Source: CAIWAH01 sp964602595 (GTDB lineage: Bacteria; Verrucomicrobiota; Verrucomicrobiia; Limisphaerales; UBA9464). From it: a stretch of DNA of 64,000 bases. The notes beneath the pieces are model-generated. The model saw nothing but the letters and a program-made list of their open reading frames with translations, searched no databases and had not been told where the DNA came from. Location of the stretch: positions 124,001 through 188,000 of the forward strand of contig CAZRRO010000002.1 in assembly GCA_964602595.1 (NCBI GenBank), written 5' to 3'. A program made the position numbers and the translations under genes. This document shows positions 38,314-47,713 of this stretch, piece by piece. Every line of letters starts with the position of its first letter. Position 1 is the first letter of the stretch.

Positions 38314-40815
38314 ATGATTTCACGGGCCGCCGCGCTGGTGCTGTTGGGTGTGGTTTTCCTGATCGGCCCGGCCTGCCGCCCGGGTTCGCCTCCGGCGACG
38401 CCTGCGTCCGCAATTACGTTGCCGGCAAGCCCGCCGGAAACGCATTCAACGCCGAGCCCCGCGGACGAATTCCGTCCCGCCCGACTGGCCGAGATGGACG
38501 CGGCCATCACCGCCGCCATCGCCAGTAATCGTGCACCGGGTGCGGTGCTCTGGCTGGAACGCCGCGGCGCCGCCTATCACCGGGCCTACGGGCAACGCGC
38601 CGTCGTGCCGGCACCCGAGCCAATGACCGAGGACACCGTCTTCGACGCCGCCTCGCTGACCAAGGTCATCGCCAGCACGCCGGCGATGATGAAGCTGATC
38701 GAGGCCGGCAAGGTGTCCGTGGATGCCGCCGTGACGAACTACCTCCCGGAGTTCACGGGCAAGGGCAAGGAAGCGATTACCATCCGCAACCTGATGACCC
38801 ATTCGTCCGGCCTGCGCCCGAGCTTGCCGCGCACCGAACCCTGGCTGGGGCACGGCGCTGCGCTGGCCGTCGCCTGCGCCGAGCCGCTGCCGGACAAACC
38901 GAACAGCCTGTTCCGCTACAGTGACATCAACTTCATCCTGCTCGGCTTCGTCGTCGAACGAGTCACCGGCGAACCGCTGGAGGAATTTTGCGCCCGCGAA
39001 ATCTACCGGCCGCTTGGCATGACGAACACCGGCTACCGCCGCTACGCACCGTCCCGCCCGCTGGGGCTGCCGACCAACGCCATCACCTCGCTTTTCGTCG
39101 CGCCGACCAACCGCATCGCCCCCACCGAGGCGCTGACCAATGTGGGCGTTGTGCTCCGCGGAGTCGTCCACGATCCGACGGCGCGCTTCATGGGCGGCGT
39201 CGCCGGGCACGCGGGCCTGTTCACCACGGCGGCCGACCTCGCCCGCTTCAGCCGCATGATGCTCGGCGGCGGTGAACTCGACGGCGTGCGCCTGTTCAAG
39301 CCCGAAACCGTCAAGCTCATGACCAGCGTCCAATCGCCGTCCGGGTTGCCCCGGCGCGGCCTGGGCTGGGACATCGACTCGCCCTACGCCGGCCAGCGCG
39401 GCACAAACTTCCCCGTGGGCGGTTACGGCCACACCGGCTGGACCGGCACCAGCCTGTGGATTGATCCCTTCTCGGAGACCTTCGTCATCTTCCTGTCGAA
39501 CCGGAACCACCCGAGCGAAGCCGGCAACATCCTGGCCCTGCGCCGCCAACTCGGCTCGCTCGCGGCGCTGGCGGTGAAGAACTTCAACTTCCTCGGCGTG
39601 GAAGGCGCGCTTGAAGCCGCCCCCGCGGCTCCGGCCACCAACAAGCCTCCCGCGAACCCGAAGGCGGCCAGCCTGACCAACGGCGCCGCCCTCAACGGCA
39701 TCGATGTGCTGAAGCGGGACGGCTTCCGCGCCCTGCGCGGCAAACGCGTCGGCCTGGTCACCAACCACACCGGGCAGGACCGCGACCGCAACGCCACGAT
39801 TGACCTGCTTCACGGCGCGGACGGCGTGAAGCTGGTCGCGCTCTTCAGTCCCGAACACGGCATCCGCGGGGCTCTGGATCAGGAAAAGATCAACGACTCC
39901 ACCGACGAGCAGACCGGCCTGCCGGTTTACAGCCTCTACGGCCAACGACGCGCCCCGGCCGCCGAACAGCTCGCCGGCATCGACGTGCTGGTGTTCGACA
40001 TCCAAGACATCGGCTGCCGCTTCTACACCTACGTCTCGACGATGGGAAACTGCCTCGAAGCCTCGGCGAAGGCCAAGGTGCCGTTCCTGGTCTTGGACCG
40101 CGTGAATCCCCTCGGCAGCCTGGCGGAGGGCCCTTTGCTGACTGGCGAACGCAGTTTCGTGGCGTGGCACGAAATCCCGTTGCGCCACGGCCTTACCACC
40201 GGCGAGCTCGCGAAACTGTTCAACGCCGAGCGGAAAGTCGGGGCGGACCTCACGGTGATTCCCTGCGAAGGCTGGTCGCCCGCGCAGTGGTTCGACGAGA
40301 CGGGTCTGCCCTGGCGGAATCCATCGCCCAACATGCGGAGCCTCACGGAAGCCACGCTGTATCCCGGCGTCGGCGTGCTGGAGTTCTGCAACCTGAGCGT
40401 TGGCCGGGGCACCGGGACACCCTTCGAGCTGCTCGGGGCACCTTACATGGATGACCGCCAGCTGGCCGCCGAACTCAACCGCGCCGGGCTGGCGGGAGTG
40501 CGCTGCGTTCCGGTGCGCTTCACACCCACGGCGAGCGTCTTCGCGAATCAGGAATGCCGCGGTGTGCAGTTCCTCCTCACGGATCGCGATGGATTCCGCG
40601 CAGCCGACCTCGGCGTCACGCTGGCCACCACGCTCCACCGGCTCCACGGCGAGCAGTTGAAGCTCGAGAAGATGTCCCGCCTGCTGGGTGACGACGCCAC
40701 GTTGAAGGCGATTCGGGCCGGCAAACCCTTGCCGGAAATCCAGGCGCTCTGGCGCAACGGGCTGGCGAAGTTCGAGGAGCGGTCCCGGCCACACTGGCTG
40801 TATCCGCGGAAATAG
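38314..40815 (+). CDS. Serine hydrolase (beta-lactamase family) fused to NamZ-type muramidase (DUF1343)
   Basis: 833 residues with a lipoprotein signal (lipobox 'LIGPAC'). Residues about 50-430 are a class C beta-lactamase/esterase fold: SLTK (Ser about 117, nucleophile), 'YSD' (about 202), and 'HTGWTGT' (about 373). After a Pro/Ala linker, about 465-833 match DUF1343: 'GLVTNHTGQDR', 'ALFSPEHGIRG', 'DIQDIGCRFYTYVSTMGNCLEAS', 'VLDRVNPLG', 'LRHGLTTGELA' and 'NLSVGRGTGTPFELLGAP'. NamZ proteins remove terminal N-acetylmuramic acid from peptidoglycan fragments. The fusion would couple peptide or ester cleavage with muramidase activity in cell-wall recycling. Confidence 0.92.
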   Translation: MISRAAALVLLGVVFLIGPACRPGSPPATPASAITLPASPPETHSTPSPADEFRPARLAEMDAAITAAIASNRAPGAVLWLERRGAAYHRAYGQRAVVPAPEPMTEDTVFDAASLTKVIASTPAMMKLIEAGKVSVDAAVTNYLPEFTGKGKEAITIRNLMTHSSGLRPSLPRTEPWLGHGAALAVACAEPLPDKPNSLFRYSDINFILLGFVVERVTGEPLEEFCAREIYRPLGMTNTGYRRYAPSRPLGLPTNAITSLFVAPTNRIAPTEALTNVGVVLRGVVHDPTARFMGGVAGHAGLFTTAADLARFSRMMLGGGELDGVRLFKPETVKLMTSVQSPSGLPRRGLGWDIDSPYAGQRGTNFPVGGYGHTGWTGTSLWIDPFSETFVIFLSNRNHPSEAGNILALRRQLGSLAALAVKNFNFLGVEGALEAAPAAPATNKPPANPKAASLTNGAALNGIDVLKRDGFRALRGKRVGLVTNHTGQDRDRNATIDLLHGADGVKLVALFSPEHGIRGALDQEKINDSTDEQTGLPVYSLYGQRRAPAAEQLAGIDVLVFDIQDIGCRFYTYVSTMGNCLEASAKAKVPFLVLDRVNPLGSLAEGPLLTGERSFVAWHEIPLRHGLTTGELAKLFNAERKVGADLTVIPCEGWSPAQWFDETGLPWRNPSPNMRSLTEATLYPGVGVLEFCNLSVGRGTGTPFELLGAPYMDDRQLAAELNRAGLAGVRCVPVRFTPTASVFANQECRGVQFLLTDRDGFRAADLGVTLATTLHRLHGEQLKLEKMSRLLGDDATLKAIRAGKPLPEIQALWRNGLAKFEERSRPHWLYPRK

Positions 40816-40826
40816 CCCGCCCAGCC

Positions 40827-43800
40827 TCAACGTCCGCTGGCCGAGCCAGGGAGCGCCTGTTCCGGCAGCACCCGGATGACCGCCGGTCGCGAAACCTGCC
40901 CGTCATCCCCGCGGGCCCTGAGATGAAATTGCCGGACGCACGGCTGCGCCACTGGCGCGGCGGTGATGAAGAAGTCGCGTTCGGTCTGCCCCTCGACGAT
41001 TAGCAGTCCGTTGAGGCCGATGTTGTCCACGTAGAGGCCATGCGGAAGGTTGCGGCCCGAGTCCTCGTTGCCCAATTCGATGCGGTCCTTGAAGTCGTGC
41101 CGCACCGCCCGCACCCGGGCCGTGATCGTTTCACCGGGCCGGATCGTGAACTCCAACGGCTGACCCGGCGTTTCCCTGACGTGCGCCCGGTCGCTGCCAG
41201 CGAGGATTTCCACCGTGAGCTTCGGGGACTTGCCGAGCTGAAGATCGCCGAGCGAGCCCAGTTCATGCGTCACCTCCCGGCCGTGGATCGTCGCCGAGGC
41301 GGTCACTTTCACGGCCTTGTCAGCCGCCTCGTCAGGCGCCACCGCGTCCGCCGTCGCATGCAGCGTGGCCAGCGCGACCATCTGCCCGGCCTCGATCTCC
41401 ACCGGCGTGCTGGCGGCGAAGCCCGGCGGCAGATTGGCGATCTCGACGCGGATCGGACCGGTGAAGCCCTCACGCCGTTTCGCCACGAAGCGCAACTCGC
41501 GTCCGCTGCCGGGACTGACCTTGGGATTCAGTCCCTCGACCGTGACGCTGAAGTCCGGCTGGCTCGGGCGCACTGCGAGCGTGTAATGGAAGTTTGTCGT
41601 CCCGCCGAAGCCGCGCGTGTCCGTGACGCGCACCAAGTAATCGCCGGTCTGCGGCGCGGTGAAGAGCAGCCGCGAATCCACCCCGGCCTCGCGGGTTGGA
41701 TCATCGTCGTTCTCGTAGTTCAGCCGGAAGACCGGCAGGCCGTTCGGCACCGGTTGCGAGCCGGCCGGATGCGGCACCACGATGTAGCCGGGCTCGTTCA
41801 GCGCATGCGTGAGCGCCGTCGTGCCGAAGAACGTGTGCCGGCGTCCCTCGCCAGGATAGACCTTGAAGCCCGAGTCCGGCCCGCGCGGATACAGCCACAG
41901 CCGCACGACCTCGCCGTTGGCGTAGAAGAACTCATTCAGCTCCATCTCGCGCCAGTTCTGGAGGCGGAAATCATCGGGCGTGTCGGAATCCTTGCCGCGG
42001 AACGTGAACCACGAGTCGCGCACAGCCTGGAGCACGACCTGCTCGACGGGCTTGCCGTCCGCGGTCAGCACTTCGAGCCGGCTGTCGAGCGACGACTTCG
42101 CCGCGGCGGAGTCAACCGCCAGCATGAGTTCCTGCCCCGCTTCGGCGCGGAAGCGGAACACGTCCACGTCGCCGGCGCGGCCGATGGAGCCGGCGACCTC
42201 GGCGGGCATGTTCACGGCCTGCGGCTGCGTCCCCAGGTCGTTGGGTTCGGCTTCGGCGAGACGGATGGGATCGGTCGTCACCACCGTAGAGCCGGTCTCC
42301 GACCCAGCGCGCGTGGCCGGTCGTTTCGCGCCGGATCGGAGACCGGCGCTCCGGGCGACTGTAGGAGATTGCAGGTCGCAAACCTTCAGCGAACCGTCCA
42401 GCCGCCCCACGGCCAGGCGTTCCCGTTGCGGCACCGCGGCGAGCGCGGAAACCAAGTCAGGCTGCGTCTCGAATGCTTGGCGTTCGACTAGGTCGGGAAG
42501 ACTCCACCGCTTAAGCGTGCGGTCAGCGGCAGCCGTGAACAGCGACTTCCCATCCGCACTCAGCGTGAACGCGGTGATCGCGGCCTCGTGGGCGAAACGG
42601 GATTCGACGACCGGGTTCAGCGCCGGCCCGTTGGTCGAGACGAAGCGCCACAGGTGGATGCGTTTGTCGGCGCCTACCGCGAGAATGTGCCGGCCATCCG
42701 GGGTGAAGGTGACCGCATTCAGCTCGCCCTGCGGCTGGTTCAGCGTGTCGAGCCGCAGCCCGTCGCTCACTCGCCAGAGCTTCACCGTTTGGTCCGCACT
42801 GGCTGAGGCGAGCGCCTGCCCGGTCGGATCGAACGCCAAGTCGAAGATGGCACCGTTGTGCACGGCAATCGTGCGGAGCAATTTGCCATCGGCGACCTGC
42901 CAGAGCCGGATCGTGCGGTCGTAGCCCGCCGTCGCGAGCAGTTTGCCGTCCGGCGAAAACTCGGCGTCGAACAACGTATCCCGGTGACCACCGAATTCGC
43001 GCAGCCGCTGGCCGCTACGGACCTCCCACAGCTGTGCGATGCCGTTCAGTCCGGGAATCCCGCTGGCCGTGACCAGTTGCTTGCCGTCGGGCGAGAAGTG
43101 AATCGCGTTCACCTTACCCGGCAGTCCGGCCAGCGCCTTCCGCGCCCGGCCGTTCGGCGAACGCCGCAACTCCACGCGCCCGCCCACGGCGACGGCCACC
43201 TGCTTGCCGTCCGGCGAAAACGCCAACGCGGTGATGGGCATCGCCCGCCGCTTGTCGGTGGCAACCTGGGGCACAACCAACTGTTCCAGGATCGAGACAT
43301 CCTGCTTCGGTCCGGGCGCGCCAGCGGCGATCCATGCCTTGAGCCGGGCGAGTTCCGCGGGCGGCACCTTGGGTTCATCCTTGGGCGGCATGGCCGGTTT
43401 GGCTCGCCCCTCCAGCAACTTGATGAGCAGCGAAACGTCGGCGTCCCCGTGCTTGAGCGGATCACCCTTGTCGCCACCCGCGCGCAGTCCGGCGAAAGTC
43501 TCCAGCGAAAAGTCGCCCTCGCGGTCGGCGTCATTGTGGCAGCCGGCGCAGTAGGTGCGAAAGATCGGCGCGATGTCGCGCTCGTAGGCGACGTCAGCGC
43601 GAGCGAGACTGATGGACGCGAACAGGGTGAAAAGTCGAAGGGGTAACTTCCAGGCGGAGTATTGAAGGACGCGGCGGTTTGACGAAACGCGCGCCTTCCC
43701 CTCACCCCAGCCCTCTCCCTCTGGGAGAGGGAGGAGCCCGCAGGCGCGCAGGGTATTCCTGAACCAGCCTGACGAGGAATGCACGGCGCGGCGCTGAATC

Positions 43801-43970
43801 GAAGCCCATGGAAGGGATCCGGAGGCGGCAAGAGAGTGGAATTGGCCCGCCCTCACCCTCTCCCCCGGGGAGAGGGGATTGCCAGCCGATCGCCGCCGAC
43901 TCCACGAGCGAGCCTGACGAAGACCGTCGAAGCTAAACCTATCCGCTTTCCGCAATCGCTTCGGGTTCAT
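40827..43970 (-). CDS. WD40 / PPC-domain protein with planctomycete-type cytochrome c, repeat-invaded 5' end
   Basis: 1047 residues from the ATG at 43970, which is 1 bp past the stop of the upstream gene. Residues about 130-210 are the PSC cytochrome domain with the haem motif CAGCH in 'TYCAGCHNDADREGDFSLETFAGL'. WD40 repeats (about 245-550; 'SPDGKLLATAGYDRTIRLW') follow, then a PPC domain ('EAEPNDLGTQPQAVNMPAEVAGSIGRAGDVDVFRF') and Ig-like segments. The signal sequence ('LPLRLFTLFASISLARA') lies about 105 residues in. The N-terminal extra residues come from two palindromic repeats (43711-43731, 43857-43875) that read as 'PLPEGEGWGEGK' and 'PLSPGERVRAG'. The true start is therefore uncertain. 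A third repeat (42291-42347) lies inside the frame between WD40 and PPC parts. Confidence 0.8.
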   Translation of the reverse strand: MNPKRLRKADRFSFDGLRQARSWSRRRSAGNPLSPGERVRAGQFHSLAASGSLPWASIQRRAVHSSSGWFRNTLRACGLLPLPEGEGWGEGKARVSSNRRVLQYSAWKLPLRLFTLFASISLARADVAYERDIAPIFRTYCAGCHNDADREGDFSLETFAGLRAGGDKGDPLKHGDADVSLLIKLLEGRAKPAMPPKDEPKVPPAELARLKAWIAAGAPGPKQDVSILEQLVVPQVATDKRRAMPITALAFSPDGKQVAVAVGGRVELRRSPNGRARKALAGLPGKVNAIHFSPDGKQLVTASGIPGLNGIAQLWEVRSGQRLREFGGHRDTLFDAEFSPDGKLLATAGYDRTIRLWQVADGKLLRTIAVHNGAIFDLAFDPTGQALASASADQTVKLWRVSDGLRLDTLNQPQGELNAVTFTPDGRHILAVGADKRIHLWRFVSTNGPALNPVVESRFAHEAAITAFTLSADGKSLFTAAADRTLKRWSLPDLVERQAFETQPDLVSALAAVPQRERLAVGRLDGSLKVCDLQSPTVARSAGLRSGAKRPATRAGSETGSTVVTTDPIRLAEAEPNDLGTQPQAVNMPAEVAGSIGRAGDVDVFRFRAEAGQELMLAVDSAAAKSSLDSRLEVLTADGKPVEQVVLQAVRDSWFTFRGKDSDTPDDFRLQNWREMELNEFFYANGEVVRLWLYPRGPDSGFKVYPGEGRRHTFFGTTALTHALNEPGYIVVPHPAGSQPVPNGLPVFRLNYENDDDPTREAGVDSRLLFTAPQTGDYLVRVTDTRGFGGTTNFHYTLAVRPSQPDFSVTVEGLNPKVSPGSGRELRFVAKRREGFTGPIRVEIANLPPGFAASTPVEIEAGQMVALATLHATADAVAPDEAADKAVKVTASATIHGREVTHELGSLGDLQLGKSPKLTVEILAGSDRAHVRETPGQPLEFTIRPGETITARVRAVRHDFKDRIELGNEDSGRNLPHGLYVDNIGLNGLLIVEGQTERDFFITAAPVAQPCVRQFHLRARGDDGQVSRPAVIRVLPEQALPGSASGR
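42291..42347. repeat. Palindromic repeat inside a coding sequence
   Basis: Perfect 12-bp arms GCCGGTCTCCGA (42291-42302) and its complement (42336-42347), with a 33-bp centre. It is read in frame as 'RSAGLRSGAKRPATRAGSETGS' between the WD40 and PPC regions of the host gene. The insert is Arg/Ala/Ser-rich and unlike its surroundings. Confidence 0.7.
43711..43731. repeat. Palindromic repeat (GGGAGAGGG type), copy 1
   Basis: CCCTCTCCC-TCT-GGGAGAGGG hairpin with 9-bp arms, preceded by CCCCTCACCCCAG. It is part of the widely scattered CTCTCCC/GGGAGAG class and lies in the 5' part of the WD40/PPC gene. Related copies are at 43857 and 50284. Confidence 0.7.
43857..43875. repeat. Palindromic repeat (GGGAGAGGG type), copy 2
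   Basis: CCTCTCCCC-C-GGGGAGAGG hairpin with 9-bp arms, preceded by CCCTCAC, about 125 bp from copy 1 and between the WD40/PPC gene's presumed ATG and its signal sequence. Confidence 0.7.
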
Positions 43971-43971
43971 G

Positions 43972-46260
43972 TCAGTGCTGGAAGAGGAATTCGCGGTTGG
44001 TGAGGAGGGACCAGAAGAGGTCTTCGGCGACCTCGCGTTTCTGATCGGCGGGAGCCTCGGCGAGCGCCCGGACGAATTCCGCCCGCTCCCGTTCGGTGGG
44101 CGGGCGGCCCAGGCATAGCAGCCAGGCCTCACGGACGAGCTGCTCGGGCGTCGGGTTCGTGGCCAGCAGCTTCGCGAGACGTCCATCTTTCTCCACAAGC
44201 TTGTCATTGATGGTGCCGCCGTTCGACAGGTGGAGCACCTGCACCAGGCTGGGCTGGTTCGAGCGCTCGCACTCGCAGGTGATCTCGCGCTGGTTGCGGC
44301 CGAAGGTCTTCAGGAAATACGACTTCACCGCCGAGTCGGTGAGCTGCAGCGCCCGCACCGCGTTGGTCTGCAGGGTCGTCTTCTCGGTCGACCCATCGCT
44401 CAGGACAATCTCGTTGAACGTCTCCGGCCGGCCGGTGATGTCGGCCAGCGCGTCGGCCAGCACCTCGGCGCTGAGCCGACGCGGGAAGTGCCGCGAATAG
44501 TGCCGGCGGTCGTCCCGGTTCTCGGACAACACCTCGTTGGAACGGCGGTAGGTCTGGGACGTGAGGATCAGCCGCATCAGCGCGCGCAGATCGTAGCGCT
44601 GCTCGGCGGTGAACTTCGCGAGCGCGGCCAGGAGCGCCTCGTTGCTCGCGGGGTTGGAGGCACGCAGGTCGTCCACGGATTCGACCAAGCCGACCCCGAG
44701 GAAGTTCGCCCACACGCGGTTTGCGATGGCGCGGGTGAAATAGGGATTGGCCGGTGACGTGAGCCAGTCGGCGAGCACTTCGCGGCGGTCGCCCAGGTCG
44801 TCGGCCGGGATCGGCGGGGCGTCGAGCGGCGCGGGCGGCTGGGGGCGGCCGGTGCGCGGCTGGATCAGGTCGCCGCGGGACTCGACGTAAAGCGTGCGCT
44901 TGCCATCGCCGTTCCGCGGGTCGCCGCCCCAGCCCTTGGCGCGCACGCGGGCGAAGAGGTTCGCGAACTGGTAATACTGGTCGTTGGTCCACTTCTCCAG
45001 CGGGTGGTTGTGGCAGCGCGCGCAGTTGATCGAGAGCGACAGGAACGCCTGGCTCACGTTCTCGGCCATGGACTCAGCATCCTGGTGGACGGCATAGAAG
45101 TTCGACGCGCCTTCCTCCACCGACGACCCGCGGGCGGTGACCAGCTCGCGCACCAGCCGGTCCCACGGGGTGTTGTCCGTCACGCGCGCGCGAATCCAGC
45201 CGTAGTAGGCACGCACCGCGTCGGGACGCAGCTTGGCCCCGCTGACGAGGAACACGTCCGACCACTTGTAGGTCCAGTAGTCCACGAATTCCGGCCGGGC
45301 GAAGAGAGCGTCGGCCAGCCGCGCGTGTTTGTCGGCGGCGGAATCCCGGACGAACGACTCGACCTCGACGGGCGTGGGCAGCCGGCCGATGGTGTCGAGA
45401 AACGCCCGCCGCACGAACGTGGCGTCATCCGCCGGCGGCGAGGGCTTGAGGTTCAGGCGCTGCAACTGCGCCAGCACGAGATCATCGATGAAGTTCGCCC
45501 GCGGTGCCTGCGCGAACACTTCGGCCGGGATCGTGTTCGAGAACGGCGACGTGAGCCGGGCGATGACGATCTGCGAGGAATACCACGCCGTGATCGCGCC
45601 CGCGCCGGGACCGATCACGCTGACGTTCCCGGAGCCGTCCACGCTGGCGACGGTCTCGTCGGTCGAGGCGAACTTGGTCCAACGGGTCACGTCGCGCTCG
45701 ACGCCGTCGCTGAACTTCGCCCGCACCTGCAACTGGAGCGCCTGGCCCTCGCGGACAGTCTTCTCGGCGGGAGACACGGTGAGTTCCGTGAGCGTCGGGT
45801 CGTCCGCTTTCGGGCCGGGCGCGCCTTGGGCAATCCAGCGGGCCAACGTCCGGTAGTCGTCCGAATCGGTCTCCAGCCGCTTGCCGCCCTTGTGCTTCAC
45901 CAGCGTGGTCGGCTTGGTCAGCAGCAGGCTGGCGCCAGGATCGGACAGTTCCACGCGGCGTCCGCCCGCCTCGCGGGTGATCGCAAGGTGATCCGCCTCG
46001 GGGTTGTAGCCGAACAGGGACAGCCGGAAACCGCCCTTGCCCGCGAGCGCCCCGTGACAGCCGCCGCCGTTGCAGTTGGCCTTCGAAAGGATCGGCAGCA
46101 CATCGCGCCGGAAGGAGACGGGCTGTTCGCGAGGCGCGGCGTGAACTGCGAAGCCCAAAGTGAACAAGAGCAACCCTAGGAGGCCTGGGCCGGCGCGCCG
46201 ATTCACAGCTCCACTCACGACGGCCTGCGCAGCGGACCGGCAATCCACGTTCGCAGTCAT
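43972..46260 (-). CDS. DUF1549/DUF1553 protein with cytochrome-like and Ig-like domains (PSD1-type)
   Basis: 762 residues, exported (hydrophobic 'GLLGLLLFTLGFAVHAA'). In order: a PSC-type segment 'NCNGGGCHGALAGKGGFRLSLFGYNP' (a C-x4-CH variant), an Ig-like BIG2 region ('LTVSPAEKTVREGQALQLQVRAKFSDG'), DUF1549 with 'FVRRAFLDTIGRLPT' and a canonical CARCH haem motif, and DUF1553 ('WLTSPANPYFTRAIANRVWANFLGVGLVESVDDLR'). Such proteins are abundant in Planctomycetota and Verrucomicrobiota and are thought to act in polysaccharide or organic-matter degradation; the chemistry is unknown. The ATG overlaps the DUF1501 stop (ATGA). Confidence 0.92.
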   Translation of the reverse strand: MTANVDCRSAAQAVVSGAVNRRAGPGLLGLLLFTLGFAVHAAPREQPVSFRRDVLPILSKANCNGGGCHGALAGKGGFRLSLFGYNPEADHLAITREAGGRRVELSDPGASLLLTKPTTLVKHKGGKRLETDSDDYRTLARWIAQGAPGPKADDPTLTELTVSPAEKTVREGQALQLQVRAKFSDGVERDVTRWTKFASTDETVASVDGSGNVSVIGPGAGAITAWYSSQIVIARLTSPFSNTIPAEVFAQAPRANFIDDLVLAQLQRLNLKPSPPADDATFVRRAFLDTIGRLPTPVEVESFVRDSAADKHARLADALFARPEFVDYWTYKWSDVFLVSGAKLRPDAVRAYYGWIRARVTDNTPWDRLVRELVTARGSSVEEGASNFYAVHQDAESMAENVSQAFLSLSINCARCHNHPLEKWTNDQYYQFANLFARVRAKGWGGDPRNGDGKRTLYVESRGDLIQPRTGRPQPPAPLDAPPIPADDLGDRREVLADWLTSPANPYFTRAIANRVWANFLGVGLVESVDDLRASNPASNEALLAALAKFTAEQRYDLRALMRLILTSQTYRRSNEVLSENRDDRRHYSRHFPRRLSAEVLADALADITGRPETFNEIVLSDGSTEKTTLQTNAVRALQLTDSAVKSYFLKTFGRNQREITCECERSNQPSLVQVLHLSNGGTINDKLVEKDGRLAKLLATNPTPEQLVREAWLLCLGRPPTERERAEFVRALAEAPADQKREVAEDLFWSLLTNREFLFQH

Positions 46261-47648
46261 GCGAACAGCTCCTTGATCGGCTCCGTGCCGAGGTCCGTCA
46301 GCGGGAACGGTCTTCCACCCGGACCCGGCAGATGCGATGCGTGATCGAAGCCCAGGCTGTGGAAGATGGTCGCGACGAGATCGCCAGGCTTCACGGGCCG
46401 TTCCGCCGGGAAGCCGCCTACCGGATCGCTCGCACCCACCACCCGGCCGCCCTTCACGCCGCCGCCGGCGAAGTAGGTCGTGAAACACTGCGGCCAGTGG
46501 TCGCGGCCACCGGCGGGATTCACCTTGGGCGTGCGGCCGAACTCCGACAGGCAGGCCACCATCGTGTCGTCCAGCAACCCGCGCTGGTGGAGGTCCTCGA
46601 TCAGCGCGCTGTAGGCCTGGTCATACATGGGGCACACGATGTCCTTCATGCCCTCGATGGACGTGAAGGGCTTCGAGCCGTGGATGTCCCAAGTGATCTC
46701 GTCGAAGACGGTGAGGAAGGTGTTGATCGTTACGAAGCGAACGCCGCTCTCGACCAGCCGGCGCGCCAGCAGGCAGCACTGGCCGAAGCGGTTCATGCCA
46801 TAGCGCTCGCGCACCTTCGGCGGTTCCTTACCCAGATCGAACGCCGCGCGGGCCTGCGCGCTGGTCATCATGCGGAAGGCCGCGTGGAAGTTGGCGTCCA
46901 TCAGCCGCGCGTCCTCGCTGGCTTCGAAGGCGCTGACGGTCGAGTCCACAATGTCGCGGAGCTTGCGGCGGCGTTCGAGCCGGTGCGCACCGATTTGGTC
47001 GGGCGGCAACAGGTCGGGAACCTTGAAGTCCTTCTGCGACGGATCGGCCATGAGCGCGAAGGGATCATGCGCCTTGCCGAGGAAGCCGCCGGCCTGACCG
47101 TTGGGCAAATTGCCGCCACCGCGGCCCATGAGCTGGGGCAGCACGACGAACGGCGGCAGGTCCGTGCGCCGGCCCATCAGGTGCGACGTCACCGCCCCCG
47201 CGTGCGGCGTCTGGATGCCGCCGGTGAACCGGCGTCCCGTCTGCATCATCTGCCAACCGGCGTCGTGGACGGCCGCGCCATCGTGATGACACGAACGGAC
47301 GAGCGAGAACTTGTCGGCGAGCTTCGCGTGCAGCGGCAGCAGTTCGGACAGTTCGAACGCATCCGACTTCGTGCGGATCGGCTGGAACGGCCCACGGATC
47401 TCGCTCGGCGCATCGGGCTTCATGTCCCACAGGTCCAGGTGGCTCGGCCCGCCGAGGTTGAAGATCATGATGCACGAGCGTTTCTCGTTCCCGGGCTTCA
47501 CCAAGCCGGCCTCCCGCGCGTGCAGATACTGCGGAAGTGAAAGTCCAATCGCCGCCAACGCGCCGACCTGGAGGAACTCGCGCCGGCTATGGCCCGGACC
47601 GCACAGGCGCGCGCGGTCGCGCGGAGATTCAGCGAGGAGGTCGAACAT
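46257..47648 (-). CDS. DUF1501 family protein, Tat-exported
   Basis: 463 residues with a Tat signal ('HSRREFLQVGALAAIGLSL') and the DUF1501 fold: 'IMIFNLGGPSHLDLWDMKPDAPSEIRGPFQPI', 'SCHHDGAAVHDAGWQMMQTGRRF', 'LPPFVVLPQ', 'TWDIHGSKPF', 'CLSEFGRTPKVNPAGGRDHWPQCF' and 'FHSLGFD'. The conserved H/D pattern resembles the alkaline-phosphatase/sulfatase superfamily, suggesting a metal-dependent hydrolase. It is the first gene of the three-gene minus-strand operon, and the Tat export fits folding with cofactor in the cytoplasm. Confidence 0.93.
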   Translation of the reverse strand: MFDLLAESPRDRARLCGPGHSRREFLQVGALAAIGLSLPQYLHAREAGLVKPGNEKRSCIMIFNLGGPSHLDLWDMKPDAPSEIRGPFQPIRTKSDAFELSELLPLHAKLADKFSLVRSCHHDGAAVHDAGWQMMQTGRRFTGGIQTPHAGAVTSHLMGRRTDLPPFVVLPQLMGRGGGNLPNGQAGGFLGKAHDPFALMADPSQKDFKVPDLLPPDQIGAHRLERRRKLRDIVDSTVSAFEASEDARLMDANFHAAFRMMTSAQARAAFDLGKEPPKVRERYGMNRFGQCCLLARRLVESGVRFVTINTFLTVFDEITWDIHGSKPFTSIEGMKDIVCPMYDQAYSALIEDLHQRGLLDDTMVACLSEFGRTPKVNPAGGRDHWPQCFTTYFAGGGVKGGRVVGASDPVGGFPAERPVKPGDLVATIFHSLGFDHASHLPGPGGRPFPLTDLGTEPIKELFA

Positions 47649-47713
47649 GCCGGCCAGCGTGGCAAAGGCGGGGACGGCGCGCCAATCCGTAAAGCGCCGA
47701 CATTCGGCCGCGC

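Noticed and set aside
38446..40830. 794-codon minus-strand frame opposite the serine hydrolase-NamZ gene
   Set aside because: Antisense shadow; no motifs, and it spans two clear domains on the plus strand.
46261..46488. In-frame upstream extension of the DUF1549/DUF1553 gene
   Set aside because: It lies inside the DUF1501 coding sequence in another frame; the ATG at 46260 is stop-coupled and precedes the export signal.
46332..47540. 402-codon plus-strand frame opposite the DUF1501 gene
   Set aside because: Antisense shadow of a gene with a Tat signal and family motifs.
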